The notes beneath the pieces are model-generated. The model worked only from the letters and a program-made list of their open reading frames with translations. It had not been told where the DNA came from and did not search any database. Positions 41,494-51,697 of a DNA stretch of 63,334 nt are shown in pieces (within the stretch, counting starts at the first letter, position 1; every line of letters begins with the position of its first letter). The translations under genes and the position numbers were made by a program. The DNA is from Botryococcus braunii (taxonomy: Eukaryota > Chlorophyta > Trebouxiophyceae), in contig KV908557.1 in assembly GCA_002005505.1 (NCBI GenBank), positions 204,122 to 267,455 on the forward strand, given 5' to 3'.

Positions 41494-44400
41494 TCAAGGG
41501 AAGGTGTCGCGCAGCGCCACCTGGTCCCAAATGGGCGGGGCGAGCCCCTGGAGTCTATGATAGGTATTAACCAGCCCGGGATGGGTCTCGAATGCCTCCT
41601 GAGATTCCCATGAGTCCTCTGTGGCCCCATGGCCTGCCCACTTTACAAGGTACTCGAGAAAGGGTGTGCCATCCTCAAAATGGTAGGAGAACCCATCCTT
41701 GTCGTGCAACAGCCGGTGATCGACTAGTGCATCCACTACCCACTCCAGGTGAGTGGTGCCATCCGCTTTGGTGATGACTTTTGGGGGGCAGTATCCACGC
41801 GACTGCGCCTCCTCACGTGTCCAGTATGGCTTCAAATAGCAGACATTTATGCGGGGGTGGATGTCCAGCCGGTCCGGAAGATCCAGTGTGACGAAGTTAA
41901 CGTTGTCGGGCGTGACCGCCATGACCCTGAAGGGTCCCACGTGCCTGGGTTGCAGCTTGCTGAATCTGTTTGAAGTTAGCGTGGGGGCCGCACGGGTTGA
42001 AAGGAGGACATAGTCCCCTTCCTGGTAGATGGCCTCCCTCCTATGCCGGTTGGCATAGGCCGTCTGACGGTCTTGAGCTGCACGCAAACACTTCCTTGCA
42101 AGGGTGATTTTGTCTTGCATTTTTCTCATGAAGAGATCAGCCCTATCCACCTTAGTGCCCTCCATGTGTCCCACCGCAAACGGTATATTTGGATCTTGCC
42201 CATATGTTAACCTGAAGGGTGTGGAGTTTAGGGAAGTTTGCCAAGAGTTGTTGTAGGCAAATTCCGCCACTGAAAGGTAATCCTCCCACTCCCTTGGGTT
42301 ATCCTTGACATAGTGTTTCAAAAAATCTTCCAAGATCCTATTCACCCGTTCCGTTTGACCATCTGACTGAGGATGATATGCCGTAGTTCGAGCCGGCTTG
42401 CACCCCGTCAGACTTAGAAGTGTGTTCATGAAATTATTCACAAACCGAGGATCTCGGTCCGAAACAATTTCTTCAGGGAAACCGTGATACTTCCATACTT
42501 TATCCCTCATCAGAACAGCAACTTCATAAGCATCTGCATTGGTAGTGGTAGGGGCAAAGTGGGCACATTTGCTCAACCTGTCAACCACTACCCATATTGC
42601 GTTATGCCCGTGTTTGCTTTTAGGCAGTCCCGTGATGAAATCCATTGAGATGCTTTGCCATTTCCTTGTGGGGATTTGTAAAGGGTGTAAGAGTCCTGCG
42701 GGTAACTGGTTTGAGGCCTTCACCCGCTGGCATGAATCACAATACTTCACATACTCCCGCACATCCTCCGCCATTCCCGGCCACCACCAGTCCCGCTTCA
42801 CTAGATCATACATCTTCGCAAAGCCTGGATGACCAACAGAAGGAGGTTCATGCAAAGCTTTCAATATGTCCTGCCGCAGATTCCTAGCAACTGGACCTTC
42901 CTTATCCCGGACTTCATAAAATGCAGGCACATATTTTCTTCCCTCCCTTCCAAATTCCCAAACCCCGTCCGTAAAGTGGACTTTTCTCCTATTTGCCCTT
43001 GTTCCCAACCACGAATCATGTGCGTAAGCACCCTTCAACAATTCCAAGAAGGTGTCACACCCGTCAGACCCGAGGGTGATGGAGCCCGAGCGGGCCCTCC
43101 CGTCCCCATCCATCGAGGTTGCATTGGTCCCCTTCCCGGGGTTGGGCTCCGTGGAGACGTTGCGCTGCTGTTGTCCCTGGAGCTGTCCCTGGAGGACTGG
43201 GTTCCTGGACAACGCATCCGCAACGTTAGTCTTTCCAGGCTCCCAAACCCAAAGAATGTTGAACTCCTGCAACTTCTCAGCCCACCGTGCCCTCCGAGGG
43301 CTTAAACCAACCTGTTGCTGAAGAAAAGTGTTACACTTATGGTCTGTGGTGACAGTGACTTGTTTCCCTAGGACATAACATCTCCATTCCGTCAAGGCAT
43401 ACACTACAGCAAGTAACTCCCTCTCAGTTGCAGAATAGTTCCTTTCTGCACTATTGAGCTTCTTACTGTAATAAGCAATGACTCGACCTTCCTGCAATAG
43501 TACAGCGCCAACCCCAAAATCACTCGCATCACAAATTACCTGGAAGGGTTTACGAAGGTCTGGCAGTGATAGTATGGGTGCCTGTATTAATGCATCCTTG
43601 AGAGCCGCAAGGGCCTCATCTTGCTCCTTTCCCCAAGTCCAAGAACTTTTGCTACTGGACAGTTTAGTCAAAGGTGCAGCAAGTGAGCTGAACCCCTGAA
43701 TAAATTTTCGAAAATAATTTGCAAGCCCCAAAAATCTACGCACGTCGGTGACGTTTTGGGGTGTGGGCCAATCCTTGACTACCTCCACCTTTTGGGGGTC
43801 CACTTTCAGTCCATCCTTGCCAATGATATGCCCGAGGTATTTGAGTTCTGAGCATAAGAATTCACATTTGGCAAGTTTTGCAAACAATTCCTTTTCCCGA
43901 AGGCGTTGGAACACCTTCCGAAGATGAGCATAATGCTCCTCTTCATCCCGACTGAAAATTAGAACATCGTCAAGGTACACTACCACAAACCCTTCCCTTA
44001 TGAAATCATGAAAGATTTCATTCATTAGGCGTTGAAAGGTAGCGGGGGCGTTGGTGAGTCCAAAGGGAAGCACTAAGAACTCATACAGCCCAAAGGGTGT
44101 ACGAAACGCTGTTTTAGGAATGTCTTCCTCCTTTAGCCTTACTTGATGATAACCACTGAGGAGGTCCAGACTTGAGAAAATCTTAGCACCTTTAAGTTTA
44201 TCAAGCAAGTCGTCTATGCGAGGGAGAGGGTACCTATCATGAATGGTGATTTTATTTAATGCCCTGTAGTCTATAACCATTCGGTATGTGCCCTCCTTCT
44301 TCCTCACAAACAAGACCGGTGAAGCATATGGTGAACATGAGGGGCGTATGTGTCCCTTAGAAAGTAGTTCATCCACAGTTCGCTCACATTCCTCAGTTTC

Positions 44401-45654
44401 TTCCACGGACAAGCGGTAAGCAGGACGGTTTGGAGGAGTTATTCCTTCCTGCTTATTAATAGTGTGATAGACTTGTCGGTGTGGGGGTAGTCCTGGTAGC
44501 CCATTTGGAAAAATGTCCTTGTACTCCCGGAGCAAGTGTGCTAGCCGCTCAGGCTTTTTTACACAAATTTCCTCTAGAGGGTCCGAAGGCTTACCCGTGG
44601 TGACCTCGGATTCTCCCTCTTCCTCTTCCTTTTCCTCTTCCCTTTCCTCTTCCTCTTCCACTTCCTTCTCCACTTCTAGGCAACTCTCCATATCCGGGGC
44701 CGTGCCCGAGGTATCCCCCGGCGCAGAGTTGTGTAAGGAAGTCCCGGATGACTCCGTCGAGGGGTCGTCCATATCCACCAAAGGTGGCATCTCTTCCTGT
44801 TCATCCCAACCAACATGTTCATCCTTGGCCATGACATTGAACAAGCAGGTTTTCCAATGATCCCGTTTCCCTTTCCTGGTGTTTCCTAATTTGATTCCCC
44901 ATCCCAACTTCTTTCCCAAGCCTTTTCCATGTTTGTTTAACAAGACCCATTTGTTATTGTGTCTAATATGAGCCTTGCCAGCTCTCACATTAACATTAGC
45001 ATGTCGTGGTGCTAGCCAATCCTGTCCCAAAATTATGTCAATTCCTTCCATTATTGAGTCACACACAAGAAAGGAGTGTCTCGTAATGATAGATGGAGCA
45101 AACCGGACACTCAAATCCACTTTCCCATTTGTGTGTGTTACTGTCCCATCAGCAAGTGTGACGGGTGAAGTCCTCTTGTTATACCTCAAACCTTGCAAAA
45201 CTTTTTCCCGGACAAAAGAGTGTGTGGCCCCGGTGTCCATTAAAGCTTTACATTGTTGTCCCCTTGCCATGACAGGAAATGTGAGGTTAAGAGGTGCAGC
45301 ACTTGACGTTGAACCCAACTGACAAGATGCTTTGGGTGCTGCATAAGCTAAAACAAAGGAAAAAGGAAATGTACATTGCTGTCCTTGAAAAGAAAAGCAT
45401 TCCCCTTTTGAGCCCCTAGCAAGAATTTTCAGGATTGCGCGAGAGCGTAACCGCAAAAAGAAACTCCTACTTTTCCACACCTTCTGGCCTATCACAAAGC
45501 ATGCACTGACTTGTGAGTTTTCTTTTCGTTCAGCAAGAAAAGATTCAATACAAGTCTCAGCTTTGTGTTTGCCAGGAACAATCAGAGGTGTATTCCAACT
45601 TCCCAAGGACTTCTGAACAAGAAAAGTTAAATATGAAAAACAAATTTCATTCAT
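41494..45654 (-). CDS. Gypsy-H pol: protease, reverse transcriptase, RNase H, integrase, chromodomain
   Basis: 1386 codons, no interruption. ATG 45654 lies two bases after the gag stop. Residues 1-100 have no recognised domain. Protease DTGATHSF at 140-147; an acidic Glu-rich stretch at about 325-350; reverse transcriptase about 400-630 with SSLDLLSGYHQV and catalytic YLDD at 560-563; RNase H (VICDASDFGVGAVL, TERELLAVVYAL, TTDHKCN); integrase zinc-binding region (HPGFAKMYDLV...CDSCQRVK) and DDE core (SMDFITGLPK, SDRDPRFVN, TERVNRILED); the C-terminal integrase region; and a chromodomain near 1315-1370 (EYLVKWAGHGATEDSWES). This is the standard chromovirus order with all catalytic motifs present. 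Confidence 0.96.
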   Translation of the reverse strand: MNEICFSYLTFLVQKSLGSWNTPLIVPGKHKAETCIESFLAERKENSQVSACFVIGQKVWKSRSFFLRLRSRAILKILARGSKGECFSFQGQQCTFPFSFVLAYAAPKASCQLGSTSSAAPLNLTFPVMARGQQCKALMDTGATHSFVREKVLQGLRYNKRTSPVTLADGTVTHTNGKVDLSVRFAPSIITRHSFLVCDSIMEGIDIILGQDWLAPRHANVNVRAGKAHIRHNNKWVLLNKHGKGLGKKLGWGIKLGNTRKGKRDHWKTCLFNVMAKDEHVGWDEQEEMPPLVDMDDPSTESSGTSLHNSAPGDTSGTAPDMESCLEVEKEVEEEEEREEEKEEEEGESEVTTGKPSDPLEEICVKKPERLAHLLREYKDIFPNGLPGLPPHRQVYHTINKQEGITPPNRPAYRLSVEETEECERTVDELLSKGHIRPSCSPYASPVLFVRKKEGTYRMVIDYRALNKITIHDRYPLPRIDDLLDKLKGAKIFSSLDLLSGYHQVRLKEEDIPKTAFRTPFGLYEFLVLPFGLTNAPATFQRLMNEIFHDFIREGFVVVYLDDVLIFSRDEEEHYAHLRKVFQRLREKELFAKLAKCEFLCSELKYLGHIIGKDGLKVDPQKVEVVKDWPTPQNVTDVRRFLGLANYFRKFIQGFSSLAAPLTKLSSSKSSWTWGKEQDEALAALKDALIQAPILSLPDLRKPFQVICDASDFGVGAVLLQEGRVIAYYSKKLNSAERNYSATERELLAVVYALTEWRCYVLGKQVTVTTDHKCNTFLQQQVGLSPRRARWAEKLQEFNILWVWEPGKTNVADALSRNPVLQGQLQGQQQRNVSTEPNPGKGTNATSMDGDGRARSGSITLGSDGCDTFLELLKGAYAHDSWLGTRANRRKVHFTDGVWEFGREGRKYVPAFYEVRDKEGPVARNLRQDILKALHEPPSVGHPGFAKMYDLVKRDWWWPGMAEDVREYVKYCDSCQRVKASNQLPAGLLHPLQIPTRKWQSISMDFITGLPKSKHGHNAIWVVVDRLSKCAHFAPTTTNADAYEVAVLMRDKVWKYHGFPEEIVSDRDPRFVNNFMNTLLSLTGCKPARTTAYHPQSDGQTERVNRILEDFLKHYVKDNPREWEDYLSVAEFAYNNSWQTSLNSTPFRLTYGQDPNIPFAVGHMEGTKVDRADLFMRKMQDKITLARKCLRAAQDRQTAYANRHRREAIYQEGDYVLLSTRAAPTLTSNRFSKLQPRHVGPFRVMAVTPDNVNFVTLDLPDRLDIHPRINVCYLKPYWTREEAQSRGYCPPKVITKADGTTHLEWVVDALVDHRLLHDKDGFSYHFEDGTPFLEYLVKWAGHGATEDSWESQEAFETHPGLVNTYHRLQGLAPPIWDQVALRDTFP

Positions 45655-45656
45655 GA

Positions 45657-46895
45657 CTAATCTTGTTTAGGGCCCTTGCCCTTCCCTTTCCCTTTCCAAT
45701 GTTTTCCCTTGTTAAATCCCTTAGGCCCAATGTGTGAGGGAGGTGAAACACCTTGCAGTGGTGCTGCCACTGGTTGATTGTTTCCTTGCCTCGGATAGAA
45801 TCCAGGCTGAAAATTTGATGGGGTGTGCCCACTAGCTTGAGCTTTGGCAGCTAGATATTGCTTTTTAGCAACACACTGCCATGACTCGTGGCCTAGTTTA
45901 TGACAAAAATAGCATTCCCTATCCTTTGGAATAGAGGTTCTAGAATCAATTTTTCTCCCGGACCCAAAAGGGGGTGCTCCCACCAAACCCAAGGAAGGTG
46001 GTGCAGGGGGCTGTTGTTCCACCACTCCTGCTGCCACTTGAGGTGTCTGGGTGTAGACCCTCTTCCTCTTGGGTCCCTGTGCATCCACATATGTGCTTTT
46101 GAGACTTGCCTCATATTTAACAACATAAGTGCAAATGTCTTCCAGATCAGTGAAAGGACTGCCTGTTGCAGGGTTCACAGTGCATGCAAGTTTGAGAGGA
46201 GTATTAAGACCCTTGGTAAAAAGATGTAACTGGTCTTGCATGGCTATTTGATAGTCAACCTCTACATCTGCTAAGAGAGACATAAATCTTTCAATATATC
46301 TCTCGACAGTCTCATTTCCTTGAAAGACTTTGTCTAATTTTGCCCTGGCAATGGCCACTGTGTCTGTGGAATCATATCTTTTAACCATAAAAGTTTTGAA
46401 ATCCTTCCATTCCAATGTATGCTCATGTATCCCTTCCTTTTCTAGTTTCCTTACATGTGTGTCCCAAACTTTTGTGGGTCTTTCTTCCATCAATTGCACT
46501 CCCAAGGCCACCCACTTTCCTGCAGGCACATTGGTTAGTTTTGCATAGCCTTCCAACTTCCTTGCAAAATAGCAAAAAGATCCCCTCTTTCCCGAAAACA
46601 AAGAAGGAGGAGTTGCTCTTACTTGTCCACTAGGGCGAGGAGTCTCCTCCACCCCATCCCCTCCAACTTGCCTTTCGGCAAGAAGCTTTTCCTTAAATTC
46701 CAAAAATAACTGCTCCTTTATTTTATTGGTCAACTTGATCTTCTTTGTCTTTGGTGTGGACGGAGCGGGCGACGGATCGCGAGATGCCCCCTCCATCAAG
46801 TCCTCTACCAGCTCCCCTGAGCTTTCCAACGCTTCCAAAAATTCTCTTTCTTCCGAAGAAAGGTTTTTAAACTTCCCAGAAGAGGGCGGTGACAT
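45657..46895 (-). CDS. Gypsy-H gag
   Basis: 412 codons from ATG 46895 to TAG 45657-45659. The N-terminal region is acidic (SSEEREFLEALESSGELVEDL). A retrotransposon gag domain occupies about residues 105-270 (VALGVQLMEERPTKVW, LEWKDFKTFMVKRY, IERFMSLLADVEVDY, LHLFTKGLN). A single zinc knuckle CYFCHKLGHESWQC is at 328-341. The Lys/Gly-rich tail (KGKGKGKGPKQD) would bind RNA. The frame is intact. Pol follows after TAG-TC-ATG in a different phase. Confidence 0.95.
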   Translation of the reverse strand: MSPPSSGKFKNLSSEEREFLEALESSGELVEDLMEGASRDPSPAPSTPKTKKIKLTNKIKEQLFLEFKEKLLAERQVGGDGVEETPRPSGQVRATPPSLFSGKRGSFCYFARKLEGYAKLTNVPAGKWVALGVQLMEERPTKVWDTHVRKLEKEGIHEHTLEWKDFKTFMVKRYDSTDTVAIARAKLDKVFQGNETVERYIERFMSLLADVEVDYQIAMQDQLHLFTKGLNTPLKLACTVNPATGSPFTDLEDICTYVVKYEASLKSTYVDAQGPKRKRVYTQTPQVAAGVVEQQPPAPPSLGLVGAPPFGSGRKIDSRTSIPKDRECYFCHKLGHESWQCVAKKQYLAAKAQASGHTPSNFQPGFYPRQGNNQPVAAPLQGVSPPSHIGPKGFNKGKHWKGKGKGKGPKQD

Positions 46896-46996
46896 CTACG
46901 GCCCACATATGAGAGTTAGGACCTTCCATCCAACGATCTCCCTCCTACGACTTTCCTCCTTCCACCACGCGAAAGACTTGCAGAGAACAATTCGGC

Positions 46997-47011
46997 ATCT
47001 CGCCGATACCA
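46997..47011 (-). promoter_or_regulatory. Gypsy-H primer-binding site
   Basis: On the minus strand, two bases after the LTR end, the sequence reads TGGTATCGGCGAGAT. The leading TGG pairs with the CCA end of a tRNA. The first seven bases would match an initiator tRNA-Met 3' end, but the rest does not, so the primer tRNA is unidentified. Confidence 0.65.
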
Positions 47012-47013
47012 GA

Positions 47014-47489
47014 TGTCGTAGAATGCACAAGTTAGGGAGAATTTCCAAGTTGTGAGAGAGAGAGAGACAAGGCCGGATGGCCGACAAGTTGGACGCTCTT
47101 TCCAATTACAAGTAACCCCCACCTCACGGAGCTTCCACTCCCTACTTGTGGTCTACTAAGCTTCCAAATTACCTGAGTGCGTGTCTTCCCGTGGCTTACG
47201 TCTCTATCCGTTCCTTCCCGTGGTTCGTGATCGTGTGTTCACGTTCCTCCAATGGTAGCGCACTAGTCCACCAAACCTCTACAATAGTATCTAGAAAATA
47301 TCCTAGAATCCTACTATGAGAGTAACGTCCATAACTATCCAATGGAATTCGACGGCTAGGAAGCCAAGGCTAGACGCTAGGCACGTGCGTACTCGCGTTG
47401 CTCGTACGACATGTGCGCCACATGTGCGCCTAGGCTAGGGGGTAAGGGAAATGTCCAGAAATGCCGGGAAATCCCTACATTCCATCACA
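47014..47489 (-). repeat. Gypsy-H 5' LTR (476 bp)
   Basis: Same length and, by eye, same sequence as the 3' LTR. It is followed on the plus strand by the target duplication CCAGG and Copia-C RNase H sequence. Confidence 0.95.
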
Positions 47490-47765
47490 CCAGGGCTCCA
47501 GTATTATCTGAGAGTATGACTGCAGCTCCCAATTCCTCTCCAACATCCTGCACCAACTTGGACAGCCAAAGTGCCTCCTGGACACCAGTGCTCATTGCTA
47601 TGAATTCAGCCTCAACAGTTGACAGGGCAGCCAGCTTTTGGAGTTTGCTACCCCAAGAGATAGCCGTGCCATCAGACAGGAAGATAAAACCATAGGTGGA
47701 TCTCTACCCATCCAGATCCCCTGCAAAGTCTTAATCAACATATCCTATGATCCCTCCCTTGCTCC
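47490..47765 (-). pseudogene. Copia-C (minus copy) RNase H, middle part
   Basis: The piece between Gypsy-H and the TRIM-like element. On the minus strand it encodes the segment running from GGIIGYVD through STVEAEFIAMSTGVQEALW to SDNTGALA, matching the plus-strand Copia-C. Small changes (for example a changed codon at about 47705 giving a stop in place of Gln/Arg, and a changed DFAGD region) show decay. Confidence 0.85.
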
Positions 47766-47930
47766 TGTAGCGCGCCGGTAGGCAGACGGTGCCGGGGCTC
47801 GTCCCCGCACGTGCCGGGCGGTACATTGGTACTGGGTGTAGCCTCGTAGGCTCGCACAGTATATGGTATGGTGTTCGGACCATACTAGCACTTTCGTCGG
47901 TGCAGGGCCATCCTTTCCAAGAATATTACA
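47766..47930. repeat. TRIM-like element, left LTR (165 bp)
   Basis: GC-rich start (TGTAGCGCGCCGG) and AT-rich end (AAGAATATTACA). It contains the inverted pairs GTGTAGCCTCG/TAGGCTC and GGTATGGTG/CGGACCATAC. Apparently identical to the right LTR. Confidence 0.93.
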
Positions 47931-49050
47931 TTTTGGTGGCCCATATCCAAGTCGGTGGACTTGCGATGTTGGTTGTTGATCCTGCTTGACGCTTAAGTGT
48001 GTCTTACGGATGGTGTAGATGCTTAAGTGTGTCTTCGTTGCTGCCTGTCGTTCTATTTGGGTTGTTTCCCACTAGATCGAAGGATCAACAACACCTTGGT
48101 ATCTAGTTCATGGACTTTGGTTGGGAGAATCTATTCTTCGCACCCATATAAGATCCGATGACGGGGATGGTTGTGGCCTGCGAGGGTCGACGTCCAGCTT
48201 GGTGTGTGGATCCAAGCAAGAAAGTTCGGATTTTTCTGTAATCTTTCTAATGACGTTTGGCTCTGCCGTTTCCGTGAGGACGGTGGGGGAGGACGGTGGC
48301 ACTTCACGATGGTGAGTGTACGCTTCCCCTCATTTGGCTTGCTTTGGGTTGCTAATCCTTTGCAAATGTTTTCAACTTGCATTGCCTTAATGAAGCTTTG
48401 GTGTTTCAAGCATATCGTTGGGATTTCGATGGTAAAGTGTCAACTTTTCCGGATGCCGATCTTACACGGATATGACGAGGTCTTGCTTTGTTGATTGGCG
48501 CCGAGTAGCATGGAGCTGAACATGCTTTCTATTTTGAAAGGCTCTTTTAGTGCTCGGTTGGCTTAGTAGTGCATTTATGGGGCCGTTGGAAAATGCCATG
48601 AATGTGGAATGAGCTTTGCATGCTGGTTTTGCTTCCATCATTGCTTAATGAAGGATTTGTTCTTTTGTGTTGCGGCACATTAGACACTTCTTTTGTCTGC
48701 CTGGCCCAGTTGCCTCTGCTCCTTGCCTGGCATTGGTCCATAGACCCGTTCACCACGTGGGCCTCGTGGTGGGCAACGTGTCTTTGGGGGGAGGAGAGAG
48801 GGAGAGAGGAAGCTTACGCTGGATAGTGAGAAGAGAAAGAGAGATGAGGCTTACGTTGGGAGGTGAGAGCTGTGTACCCCATAGGGGAGTGACCATATGA
48901 TGACGGCCTTTGGCTGATGGTTGCGCTACAAGTTCCACGAGGCGTTGAAGCGATTCTCTAGGGTGTCTTCTCACATAAGGCATAAAAGCAACTCTCTAGA
49001 CATCTCCTCTTAGGACCTCGCAGGAGCTTGGTCACCTAGGAGGGGGAGAA

Positions 49051-49215
49051 TGTAGCGCGCCGGTAGGCAGACGGTGCCGGGGCTCGTCCCCGCACGTGCC
49101 GGGCGGTACATTGGTACTGGGTGTAGCCTCGTAGGCTCGCACAGTATATGGTATGGTGTTCGGACCATACTAGCACTTTCGTCGGTGCAGGGCCATCCTT
49201 TCCAAGAATATTACA
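49051..49215. repeat. TRIM-like element, right LTR (165 bp)
   Basis: Second copy, preceded by the polypurine tract GGAGGGGGAGAA (49039-49050) and followed by the target duplication GCTCC. Confidence 0.93.
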
Positions 49216-50322
49216 GCTCCTTTCCCATTTCAGACCTAACTCCTTGGCTCCTGACAGATACTGGAGCAGATGAATCCCAGCCCCCCAGTGAGTAGAAGTC
49301 GGGGAGGTGAGAATCTTGCTAGGAGAGAAGCAGAGTGGGATATGTCTGGTCTGGTAGTGTTTGACAAATAAAGAACCCCCAACCAGTTCCCTATATCTGT
49401 TGTTTTGGGGAAGTGGTTTGCCTTCTTTCGTTTTAAGTTTCATTGATCGATCGAGGGGAGTAGATTTGGGCTTGTCCCCTTTTAAATCGAAACTCTCAAG
49501 CATGTCACTGATCAATTTCTCATTTGAGAGTGTAATTGACAACAAAGCACCATTTGCATCTCTCTCTTGTTTTATTTGCATGCCTAGAAAGTGTTTTGCC
49601 TCCCCTAAGTCCTTTATGCTGAAATGACTGGACATAAGTAATTTGACTTCTGTTATGACAGACATGCTCTGTGATAGTTATAGTATGTCATCAACATACA
49701 GCAGAAGATAGACTACAGACCCCTCTGACTTGTTCAGGATGAATAGGGATGGATCAGCATCTGAGATAGTAAAACCTGAACTCACAAGGACATGACTGAT
49801 AGTGTCATACCAAGCCTTGGGCGCCTGCTTGAGCCCATAGAGAGCCTTGTGCAGCTTGCAGACAGTATTGGGTCCACCTACATGAAAACCCTCTGGTTGC
49901 TGCACATAAATTTCCTCTGCTAATTTCCCATGTAGGAAGGCTGTACTGACATCCATCTGATGCACATGCATGTCCCTGTTCACAGCCTTCGCCAACAGGT
50001 ACCTTAGTGTGGTATGTTTAGACACAGGGGCATAGACTTCAGTGTAATCTATGCCATATATCTGTTTGAAACCCTTTGCTACCAGTCTTGCTTTAAATCT
50101 ATCCACCTCCCCTGTTTCAGTGAGTTTTATTTTGTAGACCCATTTGACAGGGAGGGCCCTTTTGCGTTGTGCATCTGAAACTTCCACATATGTCCAGGTG
50201 CCAAGAGCAGAGAGAGACTGCATTTCATCTTTCATGGCATCCAACCATTTTTCAGCTTCAGGAGAGTTGATAGCTTGAAAGTAAGTGACAGGTTCAACAT
50301 ATACTGTGTCTTTTTGGACTTG
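49216..50322 (-). pseudogene. Copia-C (minus copy) reverse transcriptase and connection region
   Basis: On the minus strand from 50322 it encodes the reverse transcriptase of the plus-strand Copia-C (YVEPVTYFQAINSPE, LPVKWVYKIKLTETG, HQMDVSTAFLHGKL, YGLKQAPKAWYD, YVDDIL). Right after YVDDIL a TTA codon has become TAA (about 49677), and near 49370 a one-base deletion shifts the frame (VGGSLFVKHYQ in place of VGGVLYLSNT). It is inactive. Its upstream boundary at about 50322 abuts sequence flanking the Gypsy-G LTR; integrase, protease and gag are absent. Confidence 0.9.
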
Positions 50323-50335
50323 TGTGGCATCCTTC

Positions 50336-51697
50336 TATAGGGTACCCGTGCCCAACGGTATCCAAATTTTTCGTGATTAAAATGGCTGAATTTTATCGGG
50401 GTTTTGAATCGGGGTTGTACTGCTGCGGTCAATTACTGTTAAAGGTACGTCTAGACAGGATCGCCACCCAGGGATTACGGCCCTGAGACCTAGCTGTTAG
50501 AGGGACTTACTGGACTGCTCTCGGTCCAGCGACCGGTCTTTCGGACGATAACCGGAGGTTGGCTCCGATGGCTTTCAGGCTCGTTCGGCTCCGAGCTGCG
50601 GGGCTGGACTCGTGCTGGGTCTGGTGGTTTAAGTGTTATTAGTTTACTAACGGTTTTATCAAAAGGATTTTGTTCTCCAGGATGGGTGTTTTCTTCCTAT
50701 TGTGTTTTCTTGAAGTCCGTCGGGGTCTTGCGGATCAGTGTTTAGGCGGCTTACGGCTACGTCGCGGCTATTGTTCAGATATTGCTCTGCGGTTGTGAGT
50801 ACCTAGAATATGAGTATTTTGAGGTTTCTGTGGAGTCGAAAGGTGGTGTGTGTTTGATCTCGTGGCGTGGTTGGTATTCCCGCGGAGGGGGTCTGTATAA
50901 CGACTAAATTACTTTGATATTTTAATGTTCCCACAGAATTTCTACTATGACAAGTCAATTCTATCAATATTCTTTCACAATAAATACAATTTCACGTGTT
51001 ACAATGCAAGTTAACGGTTATCACCGGGACGATCAATGGCCTAACTCGGCAAGACAGTGGTGTCACAAAAGCACAATAATACTGCAAGGGCAGTGTCACA
51101 ATTACGATTCAAATAACAGGTCAAACAAATACCATCCCTATTCGCCGGGGGCCGCGGACAGAGTTCAGTTCTTGGTGCGAGAGTCTTACATGCACGTTGG
51201 AAACTTGGAAACAACTGTAAACTTGTGGGCCGGAGGCTGAGCCCCTAATATACACTCCCCTCTCGTAATACGGACAGCCGTATTAACACATCCCATCACC
51301 TGATCAGGAGCGGTTAAGGCGTCGCCAACTCACTGATCAACGGACGGCTGAAAGACAAATTTCCTGGTGCCCGACTGCGTGGCACCTACCGAGTAGCAAA
51401 GTTTCCACGAACATTCAGTTTCAACCGTTGCTTCGAATGAAGTCACCCGAATACACAATTTGGCCCTCAGGACCTAAATCAGGGATAAATACCCCAACCC
51501 AGGTACAAAAGGGTAAAGACAAGCGCCATTTTTCCACGACTTTATGAATTGTCAAATAAGAGCCATAATAAAAGCTGTACAAGTCCGATTGAGGGTTGTT
51601 TACTAATCACTTTTGTGGCTACGCCAAATACACACATTGTCAGTTTAAATCAATCGGATGGCCACCAATGTACACGGTCACACTCCAGTTCACGACA
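50336..51697 (-). repeat. Gypsy-G 3' LTR (1362 bp)
   Basis: Highly similar to 59981-61340; most differences lie between 51300 and 51660. It contains on the plus strand a 97-codon open frame (50947-51240), differing by one residue in the other copy. The 12-mer TGTGGCATCCTT stands on both sides of this LTR (50323-50334 and 51700-51711). Confidence 0.85.

Larger units (their letters stand above)
40062..47489 (-). mobile_element. Gypsy-H: complete, apparently intact chromovirus
   Basis: A 7428-bp element with two 476-bp LTRs (40062-40537 and 47014-47489) and the 5-bp target duplication CCAGG (40057-40061 and 47490-47494). It is inserted in the RNase H region of Copia-C. It has a primer-binding site, gag with a CCHC knuckle, full-length pol with chromodomain, and a polypurine tract. 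I see no stop or frameshift in either ORF and no difference between the LTRs, so it is a very young and possibly active copy. Confidence 0.95.
47766..49215. mobile_element. TRIM-like non-autonomous LTR element (1450 bp)
   Basis: Two 165-bp terminal direct repeats (47766-47930 and 49051-49215) that appear identical, with ends TGTAGCGC...ATTACA, flanked by the target duplication GCTCC (47761-47765 and 49216-49220). TTTTGGTGGCCC follows the left LTR (primer-site-like, TGG start) and GGAGGGGGAGAA precedes the right one (polypurine tract), so it is probably plus-strand. The internal 1120 bp have no convincing coding sequence. It depends on another element for proteins. It is inserted in Copia-C. 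Confidence 0.92.

Noticed and set aside
48108..49000. Several 64-107 codon frames inside the TRIM-like element
   Set aside because: Short, overlapping on both strands, no recognised motif; treated as chance frames in a non-autonomous element.
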